From: Lachnospiraceae bacterium
GTDB lineage: Bacteria; Bacillota; Clostridia; Lachnospirales; Lachnospiraceae
Assembly: GCA_017444015.1 (NCBI GenBank)
Contig: JAFSXN010000139.1
Coordinates: forward strand, 55,562-119,561
Length of the DNA stretch: 64,000 bases
Direction: 5' to 3'
This document shows positions 34,094 through 42,296 of the stretch, in pieces (within the stretch, counting starts at the first letter, position 1; each line of letters begins with the position of its first letter). Both the position numbers and the translations under genes were made by a program. Below the pieces are notes generated by a model, which was not told the DNA's origin, did not search any database, and was given only the letters and a program-made list of their open reading frames with translations.

Positions 34094-34122
34094 TATATAG
34101 CATGGCCGGGGCGACTTGTCAA
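34094..34122 (-). promoter_or_regulatory. Promoter of the radical SAM-azlCD operon
   Basis: On the minus strand TTGACA (complement 34117-34122), 17-bp spacer, TATATA (complement 34094-34099). It shares its -35 region with the plus-strand promoter. Confidence 0.65.
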
Positions 34123-34145
34123 AGGTATACGGGGTCTGGTATAAT
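34116..34145 (+). promoter_or_regulatory. Promoter of the eda-FIST-chemoreceptor operon
   Basis: TTGTCA (34116-34121), 18-bp spacer, TATAAT (34140-34145). About 75 bp of leader precede the aldolase start. Confidence 0.65.
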
Positions 34146-34225
34146 AATGCGGATGATGATCTATCAGGATCCCGTGTTAAGACGAGGTTCCGGTTTCCAT
34201 ATTTTTCATACAGAGAGGTAGAGCG

Positions 34226-34864
34226 ATGAGCAAAACAATGGACAGATTGGCAAAGATGGGGATTATCCCCGTAGTTGTACTGAATGATGTAAAGGATGCG
34301 GCGCCGCTTGCGGAGGCGCTCTGCGAGGGAGGACTTCCCTGCGCGGAGGTAACGTTTCGGACGGATGCGGCGGAGGAATCGATCCGTATCATGACGAGGG
34401 AATATCCGGATATGTTAGTGGGCGCGGGGACCGTTCTGACGACGGAGCAGGCGGACCGGGCCATCGATGCGGGCGCGAAGTTTGTCGTGGCTCCCGGACT
34501 GAATAAGAAGGTCGTAAAGTATGTTTTGAAACAGGGGATCCCTATGACTCCCGGCGTTCAGACCCCGAGCGAGATCGAAAAAGCGCTGAGTCTGGGGCTT
34601 GATGTCGTAAAATTCTTCCCGGCTGAGCCTTCGGGCGGACTGAAGATGATCAAGGCTGTGGCTGCGGCGTATGTCAATGTAAAGTTTATGCCGACAGGCG
34701 GGATCAACGCGGAGAATGTCAGGGAGTACCTTGCCTGGGAAAAGATCTTTGCCTGCGGCGGAAGCTGGATGGTCAAGGGCGATATGATCAAGGCCGGAGA
34801 ATTTGAGAAGATCAAAGGACTTGTAAAGGAGGCTGCCGGGATCGTAAAGGAGATCCGAGGATAA
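34226..34864 (+). CDS. eda: KDPG/KHG aldolase
   Basis: A 212-residue cytosolic class I aldolase that splits 2-keto-3-deoxy-6-phosphogluconate to pyruvate and glyceraldehyde-3-phosphate in uronate breakdown. Features are IIPVVVLND, EVTFRTDAAEES with the catalytic Glu, GAGTVLTTEQADRAIDAGA, and VVKFFPAEPSGG with Schiff-base Lys129. Its presence fits use of pectin-type sugars. The following gene starts 13 bp later. Confidence 0.95.
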   Translation: MSKTMDRLAKMGIIPVVVLNDVKDAAPLAEALCEGGLPCAEVTFRTDAAEESIRIMTREYPDMLVGAGTVLTTEQADRAIDAGAKFVVAPGLNKKVVKYVLKQGIPMTPGVQTPSEIEKALSLGLDVVKFFPAEPSGGLKMIKAVAAAYVNVKFMPTGGINAENVREYLAWEKIFACGGSWMVKGDMIKAGEFEKIKGLVKEAAGIVKEIRG

Positions 34865-34877
34865 CAGGAGGAATACA

Positions 34878-35930
34878 GTGAAAGAGGTTTACGGAAAAAG
34901 TGACAGCGGAAATCTGAAGGAAGCTCTGAAAGGGATTTCCGGTGCTGACGCTCTTATTATGATTTCAAACGGGAAGCAGTTTAAAGCTCATGTCAGAGAA
35001 TTGAAGGAGCTGTATCCTGATACGCCGAGCATTGCGGGAACCGGGCATTTTTACGGGAAAACCGTAAAAGAGGGCGGTGTCGGCATCATAGCGCTCTCGG
35101 GGGTGGTCGCGTCGGCCGGAGTTATGCGCTATGCCTCGACGATGCCGATCCACGATGTAGCGGATCTTCGGAAAAATCTGTCCAGGGTCTCCGGGAACAA
35201 TGGCAATACGGTGTGTATTGATATCTGTACGGGAAATGACGCCTGCGTGCTGACTTCGATGGCCAGTGTGCTTGGAAAAAGCGGAATTTCTTTAGTCGGA
35301 GGAACCTCAATGGATCCTTCCGTTGCGGTAAATGGCGAGATCTACAGCGATGCCGCGGTATACCTGTTCCTAAAGAATAAATCCGGGAAGGTTCGGGTTT
35401 ACAAGGAAAATCTTTACCGTCCGTTGGATGATACGCGTTTTATCGCCAGCAAAACTGATCGTAGCCGGTACTATATCGGCGAGCTGAACGGAAGGCCGGC
35501 AAAGGATGTATATAAGGAATACCTGAATATCAGCGAAAGCGATATTGAGACGCAGACCTTCCAGAACCCGTTCGGGAAGATTACGGGGCAGGATATCTGT
35601 ATTATTTCACTGAAGGAGGTTTCCGGAAGCGGTCTTTGCTGCTACAGACAGGTCAACGATTCGGATGTGCTGACGCTTCTTGATATGCAGGATTTCAGAG
35701 AAATCACAGGGGAGACGATCTCCGCGATCAAGTCGGATTTTCCGAAAGTTTCCGGCGTGATTTCCATTAATTGTGTATTCCGCTATATTGTGTTTAACAA
35801 TCATCACTATATGGACGATTATCTTTCCGCCATGTCTACGATAGGTCCAAGCTGTGGTTTTTTCGCCAACGGTGAGCACTTCAACGGACAGTTTATCAAT
35901 CAGTCTATGTCCTGCGCGGTGTTTGAATAG
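34878..35930 (+). CDS. FIST-domain sensory protein
   Basis: A 350-residue soluble protein covering the FIST N and C domains (VVGGTSMDPSVAVNG-like core; SVRYIVFNN-like strand near the end; final SCGFFANGEHFNGQ is the usual FIST_C end). FIST domains are predicted small-molecule sensors, often near chemotaxis or signalling genes. It lacks any fused output domain. The start is GTG 34878 with ACAGGAGGA ahead, and a soluble chemoreceptor gene follows 12 bp later, so the receptor is the likely output partner. Confidence 0.85.
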   Translation: MKEVYGKSDSGNLKEALKGISGADALIMISNGKQFKAHVRELKELYPDTPSIAGTGHFYGKTVKEGGVGIIALSGVVASAGVMRYASTMPIHDVADLRKNLSRVSGNNGNTVCIDICTGNDACVLTSMASVLGKSGISLVGGTSMDPSVAVNGEIYSDAAVYLFLKNKSGKVRVYKENLYRPLDDTRFIASKTDRSRYYIGELNGRPAKDVYKEYLNISESDIETQTFQNPFGKITGQDICIISLKEVSGSGLCCYRQVNDSDVLTLLDMQDFREITGETISAIKSDFPKVSGVISINCVFRYIVFNNHHYMDDYLSAMSTIGPSCGFFANGEHFNGQFINQSMSCAVFE

Positions 35931-35942
35931 GAGGGGAAGAAG

Positions 35943-36890
35943 ATGGCATTATTCAAGAAACAGAACCGGACAGTTTCCGAGGCCCCCGAGGTAAAGGAGG
36001 TGAAGGACTTTACTCCGATCCGACAGATCGCCGGAAGCGTCCTCGACTGTCAGAGGCAGTTGGTTAACAAGGAGGTAGATTCCCTGGAGGAACTGCGCTT
36101 TATCCATGAATCCTTTAACGAGGTTCTGAAGGAGGATCATGAGATCAAGGAGGAGATGGAAAAATTCGGACAGGTTTTTGAGGATCTCAAAGAATCTTCG
36201 GCGAAATATGACGATGTGAAGATCGAGATTGCGGAAACGGTGGATGAGGCCAGGTCGCAGATGGAGATCCTGAGACAGAGCTCATTAGACGTAAGGGATC
36301 AATTCGCGCAGATGGAAAGCTTCTTTGAGACGCTTCAGAAATCTGTCACCAGTATCGCGGAAAACATGGCACAGATCACCGCAATCGCGAATCAGACGAA
36401 TATGTTAGCCTTAAACGCTTCGATCGAGGCAGCCAGAGCTGGTGAGCAGGGAAGAGGCTTCGCCGTGGTCGCGGAGCAGGTAAAGAATCTGGCCGGTGAG
36501 ATCAAAACCCTGGTCGCCGGTGTAGAAGAAAATATTGAGGGAGTCAATGAAGGTTCCCGGCTCTTAAGCGAAAGCATTACGACGACAAATGAAGCCATGT
36601 TGGGAAATATCGACAAGGTAGAGAACGCGACCCAGACGATCGAAAAGATCAATCAGGCTGCCGAAGGAGCAGACGCGGTTCAGGATGAGATCCGCAACGT
36701 ATCGGAGAATGCGGCTGGTGAGCTGCAGATTTTTTCGAATGAATTTGATCAGATCGAGAACCAATATTCGGATGTTCAGGTGCATATCGCCAGGGCGAAT
36801 GATTTGGGAACTACTAAGAGTGTGATGTTTGAAAACATCGATAATCTGCTTTCGCAGGTGGAACCTCTTGTAAAGGAGTTGGAGCGATAA
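35943..36890 (+). CDS. Cytoplasmic methyl-accepting chemotaxis protein
   Basis: A 315-residue receptor with no transmembrane segment. The hairpin tip is well conserved ([23 protein letters not shown] starts near residue 147, shown here only in part: [17 protein letters not shown]), followed by [15 protein letters not shown]. The flanking helices are long coiled coils. The N-terminal 50 residues are not a recognised sensor, which fits sensing through the FIST partner. It should signal to CheA/CheW, encoded elsewhere. Confidence 0.92.
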   Translation: MALFKKQNRTVSEAPEVKEVKDFTPIRQIAGSVLDCQRQLVNKEVDSLEELRFIHESFNEVLKEDHEIKEEMEKFGQVFEDLKESSAKYDDVKIEIAETVDEARSQMEILRQSSLDVRDQFAQMESFFETLQKSVTSIAENMAQITAIANQTNMLALNASIEAARAGEQGRGFAVVAEQVKNLAGEIKTLVAGVEENIEGVNEGSRLLSESITTTNEAMLGNIDKVENATQTIEKINQAAEGADAVQDEIRNVSENAAGELQIFSNEFDQIENQYSDVQVHIARANDLGTTKSVMFENIDNLLSQVEPLVKELER

Positions 36891-36911
36891 GGATTGCTTT
36901 GACCGAAAAAG

Positions 36912-38924
36912 ATGCTGTATAAAATGTCAAACGGGACCGTAGAGCTGTCGGGCAATACGATCCTTATGCGCGCGGATTTTGAGATCCGAAATAAAACTGA
37001 AAAGCTTGCGGTCGTAGGAAGAAACGGCTGCGGGAAGACGACGCTGCTTAGAACGATTGCGGGAGAGCTGACCCCGATCAAAGAGGACGGTATCTCCTCC
37101 GGGATCTCTGTTACCGGGAATCCTGCGATCGGCTATCTGAAGCAGCTGACCTTTGAAGATAACAGCCGGACGCTCGATGAAGAGATCCGGCTGGTCTTTC
37201 AGAGGGTCCTTCGTATGAAGGAGAGGCTTTCGGAGCTTGTAGAGGAGCTAAACGCCGGAGCCGGCGAGAAGACGATTGCGGAATATACGAGGCTTGAGGA
37301 GGAATTCAAGGAGCTTGGCGGCTACTATTATGAGAAAGAGTACGACGCTATGTTGAAGAGCTTCGGCTTTACTCCTGCCGATAAACAGAAGAGGCTCTCC
37401 GAGTTTTCGGGCGGACAGAGGACGAAACTGGCGTTTATAAAGCTCCTGCTCAGTAAGCCGGATATCCTGCTTCTGGACGAGCCGACCAACCATCTGGATA
37501 TCGAGACCATCGAGTGGCTGGAAGGGTATCTTCAGAATTACAGCAAATCCATCGTCATCGTTTCCCACGACCGGATGTTTCTCGACCGGATCGTTTCCGC
37601 GGTCTATGAGATCGAGAACCATAAGCTCACGCGCTACAACGGAAATTATACCGCCTACGCGAAGCAGCGGAAGGAGAATTACGAGAGACAGCTCAAGGAA
37701 TATAACGCCCAGCAGACGGAGATAAAACGGCTGGAGTCCGTAGCCGAGCGGTTTATGGGGAAGCCGACGAAGGTCAGTATGGCCAAAAGCAAGCTGAAGG
37801 CGATTGAGCATATGGAGCCCGTCGAGGCACCGGATCAGATCGACAGCCGCTCCTTTCACGCCGACTTTAAACCGAGACTTACGCCGGGGAAGGATATTTT
37901 GTTTGTCAATGAGCTCTCGATCGGTTATGATACGGTCCTGTCTACCGTGACCTTTGATGTCAAGCGGGGGGATCGGCTCGGGATCATCGGAGGCAATGGG
38001 CTTGGGAAATCGACGTTGATAAAGACCATCGTCGGCGCGGTCCCGAAGCTGTCGGGCAGTATCCGCTTCGGAACCAATGTTGAGATCGGGTATTTCGATC
38101 AGCAGATGGCGCAGTATACCTCCGACAAAAGCGTGATCGACGATTTCTGGGATGAGTATCCGACCCTTACGGAAACCGAGGTCCGAAACGCGCTGGGAGG
38201 CTTTCTGTTTACGAAGGAGGATGTGTTTAAATCGGTTTCGTCCCTTTCCGGAGGGGAAAAGGTGAGGCTGGCGCTCTGCAAGATCTTTATGAAGCGGCCG
38301 AATCTTCTGGTGCTGGATGAGCCGACGAATCATATGGATATCATCGGCAAGGAGACCCTTGAGGATATGCTGATAAACTATGAGGGGACCGTGATCTACG
38401 TATCCCATGACCGGTATTTTATGAAGCAGACCGCAACCCGGCTCATCGCGCTGGAAAAGGGGGTCGTCCGGCTGTATCCCTTTGGCTATGAGCAATACCG
38501 GGAGGAGCAGGAAAAGCTCTCCCAGGGATCGGAGCGGGATCGGATCGCCATGTCCGGGAATGTGATTTCGGTTGACATAAAATCTGACAGCCCAGGTAAG
38601 GGGAGTGGGTCGAATTTACAGTATTTAAAGAATAATTCAACCGAATCCGGGAATAATGGTTTTGATAAGTCGGACGATTCGGTTGACATAAAAAAAGGAC
38701 AGCTCTCTTATGAAGAAGGAAAGGCTGCTTCCCGGAGAGAGAAAAAGATCAGGAAGTTAGAGAGCGAGATTGAGGGGCTCGAGGAGCGGATCGCGGAGAA
38801 AAAGAAGGAGCTGGCGGATCCCAGGTATGCTTCGGATTTTGAAAAGCTGACAGGGATACAGGAGGAGATCGATTCGCTGGAGGAGGAGCTGCTGCTATTG
38901 ATGGAAGAGTGGGAGGGTTCGTAA
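36912..38924 (+). CDS. ABC-F family ATPase (ribosome-associated)
   Basis: A 670-residue soluble protein with two ATPase domains and no membrane part. Walker A motifs are GRNGCGKTT (36-44) and GGNGLGKST; signature motifs are FSGGQRTKLAF and LSGGEKVRLAL; both Walker B regions read LLDEPTNHLD/LVLDEPTNHMD. A charged interdomain linker with KSKLKAIEHMEP should reach the ribosomal tRNA sites. A variable Ser/Gly/Asn-rich segment and a C-terminal coiled coil follow. Such proteins are translation factors or antibiotic-protection proteins; the subfamily is not decided. Confidence 0.93.
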   Translation: MLYKMSNGTVELSGNTILMRADFEIRNKTEKLAVVGRNGCGKTTLLRTIAGELTPIKEDGISSGISVTGNPAIGYLKQLTFEDNSRTLDEEIRLVFQRVLRMKERLSELVEELNAGAGEKTIAEYTRLEEEFKELGGYYYEKEYDAMLKSFGFTPADKQKRLSEFSGGQRTKLAFIKLLLSKPDILLLDEPTNHLDIETIEWLEGYLQNYSKSIVIVSHDRMFLDRIVSAVYEIENHKLTRYNGNYTAYAKQRKENYERQLKEYNAQQTEIKRLESVAERFMGKPTKVSMAKSKLKAIEHMEPVEAPDQIDSRSFHADFKPRLTPGKDILFVNELSIGYDTVLSTVTFDVKRGDRLGIIGGNGLGKSTLIKTIVGAVPKLSGSIRFGTNVEIGYFDQQMAQYTSDKSVIDDFWDEYPTLTETEVRNALGGFLFTKEDVFKSVSSLSGGEKVRLALCKIFMKRPNLLVLDEPTNHMDIIGKETLEDMLINYEGTVIYVSHDRYFMKQTATRLIALEKGVVRLYPFGYEQYREEQEKLSQGSERDRIAMSGNVISVDIKSDSPGKGSGSNLQYLKNNSTESGNNGFDKSDDSVDIKKGQLSYEEGKAASRREKKIRKLESEIEGLEERIAEKKKELADPRYASDFEKLTGIQEEIDSLEEELLLLMEEWEGS

Positions 38925-38997
38925 GGCCCGACGTTTTACAGTCGTCTCACTCGGATTATATATTTTCGGCACTCATGGCAGAGCGAAAGGAATAGTT

Positions 38998-39501
38998 ATG
39001 AGAGATAGATTAACGAAGTCAGATGTGAAAAAAATAGAGGATGAGATTGAGTACCGCAGGGTAAAGCTGAGGGAGCAGCTGCTTGCGGATGTCAAGGAGG
39101 CGAGGGCGCACGGAGATCTTTCGGAGAATTTCGAGTATCACGCTGCCAAGCGGGAGAAGAACCGGAACGATTCGAGGATCCGCTATCTGGAACGGATGCT
39201 AAAGAATGCGGAGATCATAGACGACTCCTCGAAGGAGGACGAGGTTGGAATAAATAACACTGTTACGATTTATTTTGAAGAGGACAAAGAGGAAGAGAAA
39301 TACAAGCTGGTCACCTCGGTCCGGACCGATTCCCTGAACGGTCTGATCAGTATCGAATCTCCGCTGGGGAAAGCGATCCTTGGGCACAAGGAGGGGGACC
39401 GGGTCTTTGTTGAGCTTTCCGAGAACAACGGCTATTATATTGTGATTAAGGAAATCGACAATTCCACCGACGATTCCGAGGACAGGATCAGCAGATATTG
39501 A
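38998..39501 (+). CDS. GreA/GreB-family transcription elongation factor
   Basis: A 167-residue protein. The N-terminal coiled coil carries the conserved tip GDLSENFEYHAAK (about 39-51) whose acidic residues stimulate cleavage of backtracked RNA in RNA polymerase; the C-terminal FKBP-like domain ends in SPLGKAILGHKEGD. GAAAGGAATAG precedes ATG 38998. It may be an accessory paralogue rather than the only GreA of the genome. Confidence 0.93.
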   Translation: MRDRLTKSDVKKIEDEIEYRRVKLREQLLADVKEARAHGDLSENFEYHAAKREKNRNDSRIRYLERMLKNAEIIDDSSKEDEVGINNTVTIYFEEDKEEEKYKLVTSVRTDSLNGLISIESPLGKAILGHKEGDRVFVELSENNGYYIVIKEIDNSTDDSEDRISRY

Positions 39502-39557
39502 GCGCGATTGCAGTGAAAATCTGTGAATGCTATAGGCGGTTTGGAAAGGAAAAAAGC

Positions 39558-42188
39558 ATGCAAATATTGAATAATAATGGCACATTAAAAACATATGTGC
39601 GGCAAGTATATTTGCTTAAAGTATGTATATGCGTCTTCGTAATAACAGCTTTGTTTGTCGTTCAAGCAAAAGCGGAAGAACTGCCTTATTCAAGTATTTC
39701 CTTACTTTCGGAAGCATCCTCTTATGATGTAAAAGTAAGGATTTCCGGCTGCGAACAGGGTACTTATCCTGTTGAAATGAAAATAGGGATCGATGGTACA
39801 AACTTCTATAAGAAGAGTACGGAGAGTATTACTGTCTACTCTGATGGGGAAGGCACTTTAAGTCTTAGCAAGAGCGAGGTACTTCGATGGTCGCAAGAAG
39901 AAATTGCCGGATATATCACGACAGATCAACTTGCCACTGCAAATAAAATATATTATAAAGCGGCGATCGAAATAAATTGCAAAAGCTATGAAACAGCGCC
40001 ATTAACGGCATATAGATTTACATTTAATGCGGAGCCGGAGGCTGCCTATAATGAGATGAAGCCGCATCTTACTATGGAATGCAGCGTTGCCAGGACAGGC
40101 AGTAATTTCGGATTTGAGGGAGATCAGGTTTACCTTACAACATACATTGCTATGTCCGATGATGTGAATTACGCTATAGGTAACTGGTCTTGCGGTAATC
40201 CTGATTATACTCATATACATGGTCAGGCTCATTTTGAAACATCCATAAGCAGTAATGAAGGATACAATATTTCAACGTTACATTTCGTTAAACGGGTAAA
40301 AAGTGTCAAACCTGTCATTCCATATCATATTATTTCCGGGGTGAAACATCAGGGAACTCTTTCAGCAAATATTACACCGGAGGATGCTGGGGTAGATACC
40401 TCAGATATCATATGGACTCTTGAAGTATCTAATGGGGCGCAGATTACACCGCAAGAAATCAAAGGTGACTTTAGTGAAATATTAGTTGAAAATAATGAAA
40501 ATGAAACAGAACAATCTCACATTGTACTCTCATATAAGGTTCCAGAATATAAGTATAACGGGGTGAGCAGTATTGAGCTGTCCCCTTATGACTGTATTAC
40601 TAACACAATGTGGATAAGCGTAGAAAAGTTTACGATATCCGGTAATGATTTAATACCCGACAATAATAATTCCTGGTATGGATCATCTTATAGTGTTCCA
40701 GTAGACCCTACCGCTATGGATAGAATTGAATGGGAAATAAATGATCCGAAATGCAGCCTTTCATATTCTTCAGTAGATGTGGGAAGCAAATCTCATTATG
40801 TATCTACCAGAGTTGACGTTTCAAAGGAATCCATTAATCCTATTCGCTTAACAGCAAATGCTTATAAAGGCAATGAACTTGTCGCAACTGCAACAAAAGA
40901 GATAGAGCACGTAGGTATCATTGGAGAAAGGTACATAGAGCCAGGAAAATCAGTGCAGCTTGCTATCGGGCCTGAGACTACGAAAGAATTCTATAAATAT
41001 GTAAAATGGTCTGTCAGGCAAGAAGCCGTAGGTGATGAATACTATCTTTATGACGGTGTAGAGATCGATGATAATGGGCTTTTAACTATTTCCAAGACAG
41101 CAAAAACCGGTAAGTATTTCTATATTAACGCAATTCTGCAGGATGAAAACCGGAATAGTGTTCTTGAATTATCAAGCTATTTTAGGACGGGTACGGATCC
41201 GAATGCTGACTTTACTAAGGGAGAGGATGCCATAATAGTAGCCGGACAGAAAATCAATCTGAAGAATATGTGCTTTCCCAAGCTAAATCAATCAATAGCG
41301 AGATACACTATTGATAACAAAAAGATTGCTTCGGTTTCAAAGGATATGCTTTCGGGGCTAAAGCCGGGAACGGTTACGGTTACCGCACAAAAGCTCGAGG
41401 GGAAGAACACGTATAAGACTATCGGCTCCTGTGAAGTAAGAATTCTGAACAAACCGAAATTGAAATTTAATGCCAACTTAACCCATGAAGGACAGGCCAT
41501 AAATGCAGCTGATTTCTTTATAACGGAGGATACAAGTGAAGATATCGTTTCGTTATGGGAAAGCAGCAATCCTCAGGTGATAGAGATACTTGACGAAGGA
41601 AGCGGCTCCTTATGGGCGGTGAAAGAAGGAACGGCGAAGATCACAGCATATTTTGGAGAAAAGGGCGAAAAGGGCACATATAAAGTAAGCGCAAGTCTGA
41701 GCTTTAAGAAACCGGCGTTCGTAAAGAAAGAGTATACAGTTTTAACCGGTGGTAAGCTGATATTGGCGATGAAGAATGTTACATCTGTAACAAATCCGGA
41801 TTACTATACAGAAGATGAAAGCGTCGCTATAGCCACCACTCAATTGAACAATAAGGGTGTTGCGACGGGAAAAGTTGTTGTAGAGGGATTATCTTTCGGA
41901 GATACTACTTTATTTGCGAATATCGATGGGGAATTGTATAGCTGCACTATTCATGTACCGGAGCCTAAGATAAATAAGGCCTCTATTAGGCTGAAACCGG
42001 GGCAAACCTTCAGGATCATTTTGACGAATACAAAACTTAAGAAAACGGATGTAAAGTGGGAATCCAGTGATCCAGAGGCGGTATCTGTAGACGAAAACGG
42101 AATAATCAGAGCCATAAAAAACGGAGAAGCGATAATTTATACAGAAACAGGGGGAGCAAAAGCAGAATGTCTGGTAACTGTTGAGTAA
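39558..42188 (+). CDS. Secreted Ig-like repeat protein
   Basis: An 876-residue exported protein. The frame is open from TTG 39498, but GGAAAGGAAAAAAGC before ATG 39558 fixes the start. A signal or anchor segment (VYLLKVCICVFVITALFVVQAKA, residues about 18-40) leads into an unrecognised N-terminal part of about 500 residues. The last 320 residues match the C-terminal module of the protein at 9594 (SKDMLSGLKPGT vs SKDMLTGKKAGT; ITAYFGEKG in both; final Ig-like domain). No LPXTG. Composition is AT-richer than the flanking housekeeping genes, suggesting transfer or different constraints. Confidence 0.85.
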   Translation: MQILNNNGTLKTYVRQVYLLKVCICVFVITALFVVQAKAEELPYSSISLLSEASSYDVKVRISGCEQGTYPVEMKIGIDGTNFYKKSTESITVYSDGEGTLSLSKSEVLRWSQEEIAGYITTDQLATANKIYYKAAIEINCKSYETAPLTAYRFTFNAEPEAAYNEMKPHLTMECSVARTGSNFGFEGDQVYLTTYIAMSDDVNYAIGNWSCGNPDYTHIHGQAHFETSISSNEGYNISTLHFVKRVKSVKPVIPYHIISGVKHQGTLSANITPEDAGVDTSDIIWTLEVSNGAQITPQEIKGDFSEILVENNENETEQSHIVLSYKVPEYKYNGVSSIELSPYDCITNTMWISVEKFTISGNDLIPDNNNSWYGSSYSVPVDPTAMDRIEWEINDPKCSLSYSSVDVGSKSHYVSTRVDVSKESINPIRLTANAYKGNELVATATKEIEHVGIIGERYIEPGKSVQLAIGPETTKEFYKYVKWSVRQEAVGDEYYLYDGVEIDDNGLLTISKTAKTGKYFYINAILQDENRNSVLELSSYFRTGTDPNADFTKGEDAIIVAGQKINLKNMCFPKLNQSIARYTIDNKKIASVSKDMLSGLKPGTVTVTAQKLEGKNTYKTIGSCEVRILNKPKLKFNANLTHEGQAINAADFFITEDTSEDIVSLWESSNPQVIEILDEGSGSLWAVKEGTAKITAYFGEKGEKGTYKVSASLSFKKPAFVKKEYTVLTGGKLILAMKNVTSVTNPDYYTEDESVAIATTQLNNKGVATGKVVVEGLSFGDTTLFANIDGELYSCTIHVPEPKINKASIRLKPGQTFRIILTNTKLKKTDVKWESSDPEAVSVDENGIIRAIKNGEAIIYTETGGAKAECLVTVE

Positions 42189-42296
42189 TATGATTATGTT
42201 GCCATTCTTGACTAAGAAAAGGCTTATTAGAAGCTTTCTCGAAGTTTTTATATATTATCAGGGTTCCGCTCATATAGTTTTTAGAGGATATGCTAA

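Noticed and set aside
37248-38495. 415-codon open frame on the minus strand
   Set aside because: It lies entirely antisense to the ABC-F gene, has no ribosome binding site and no recognisable motif; long shadows are common in GC-biased genes.
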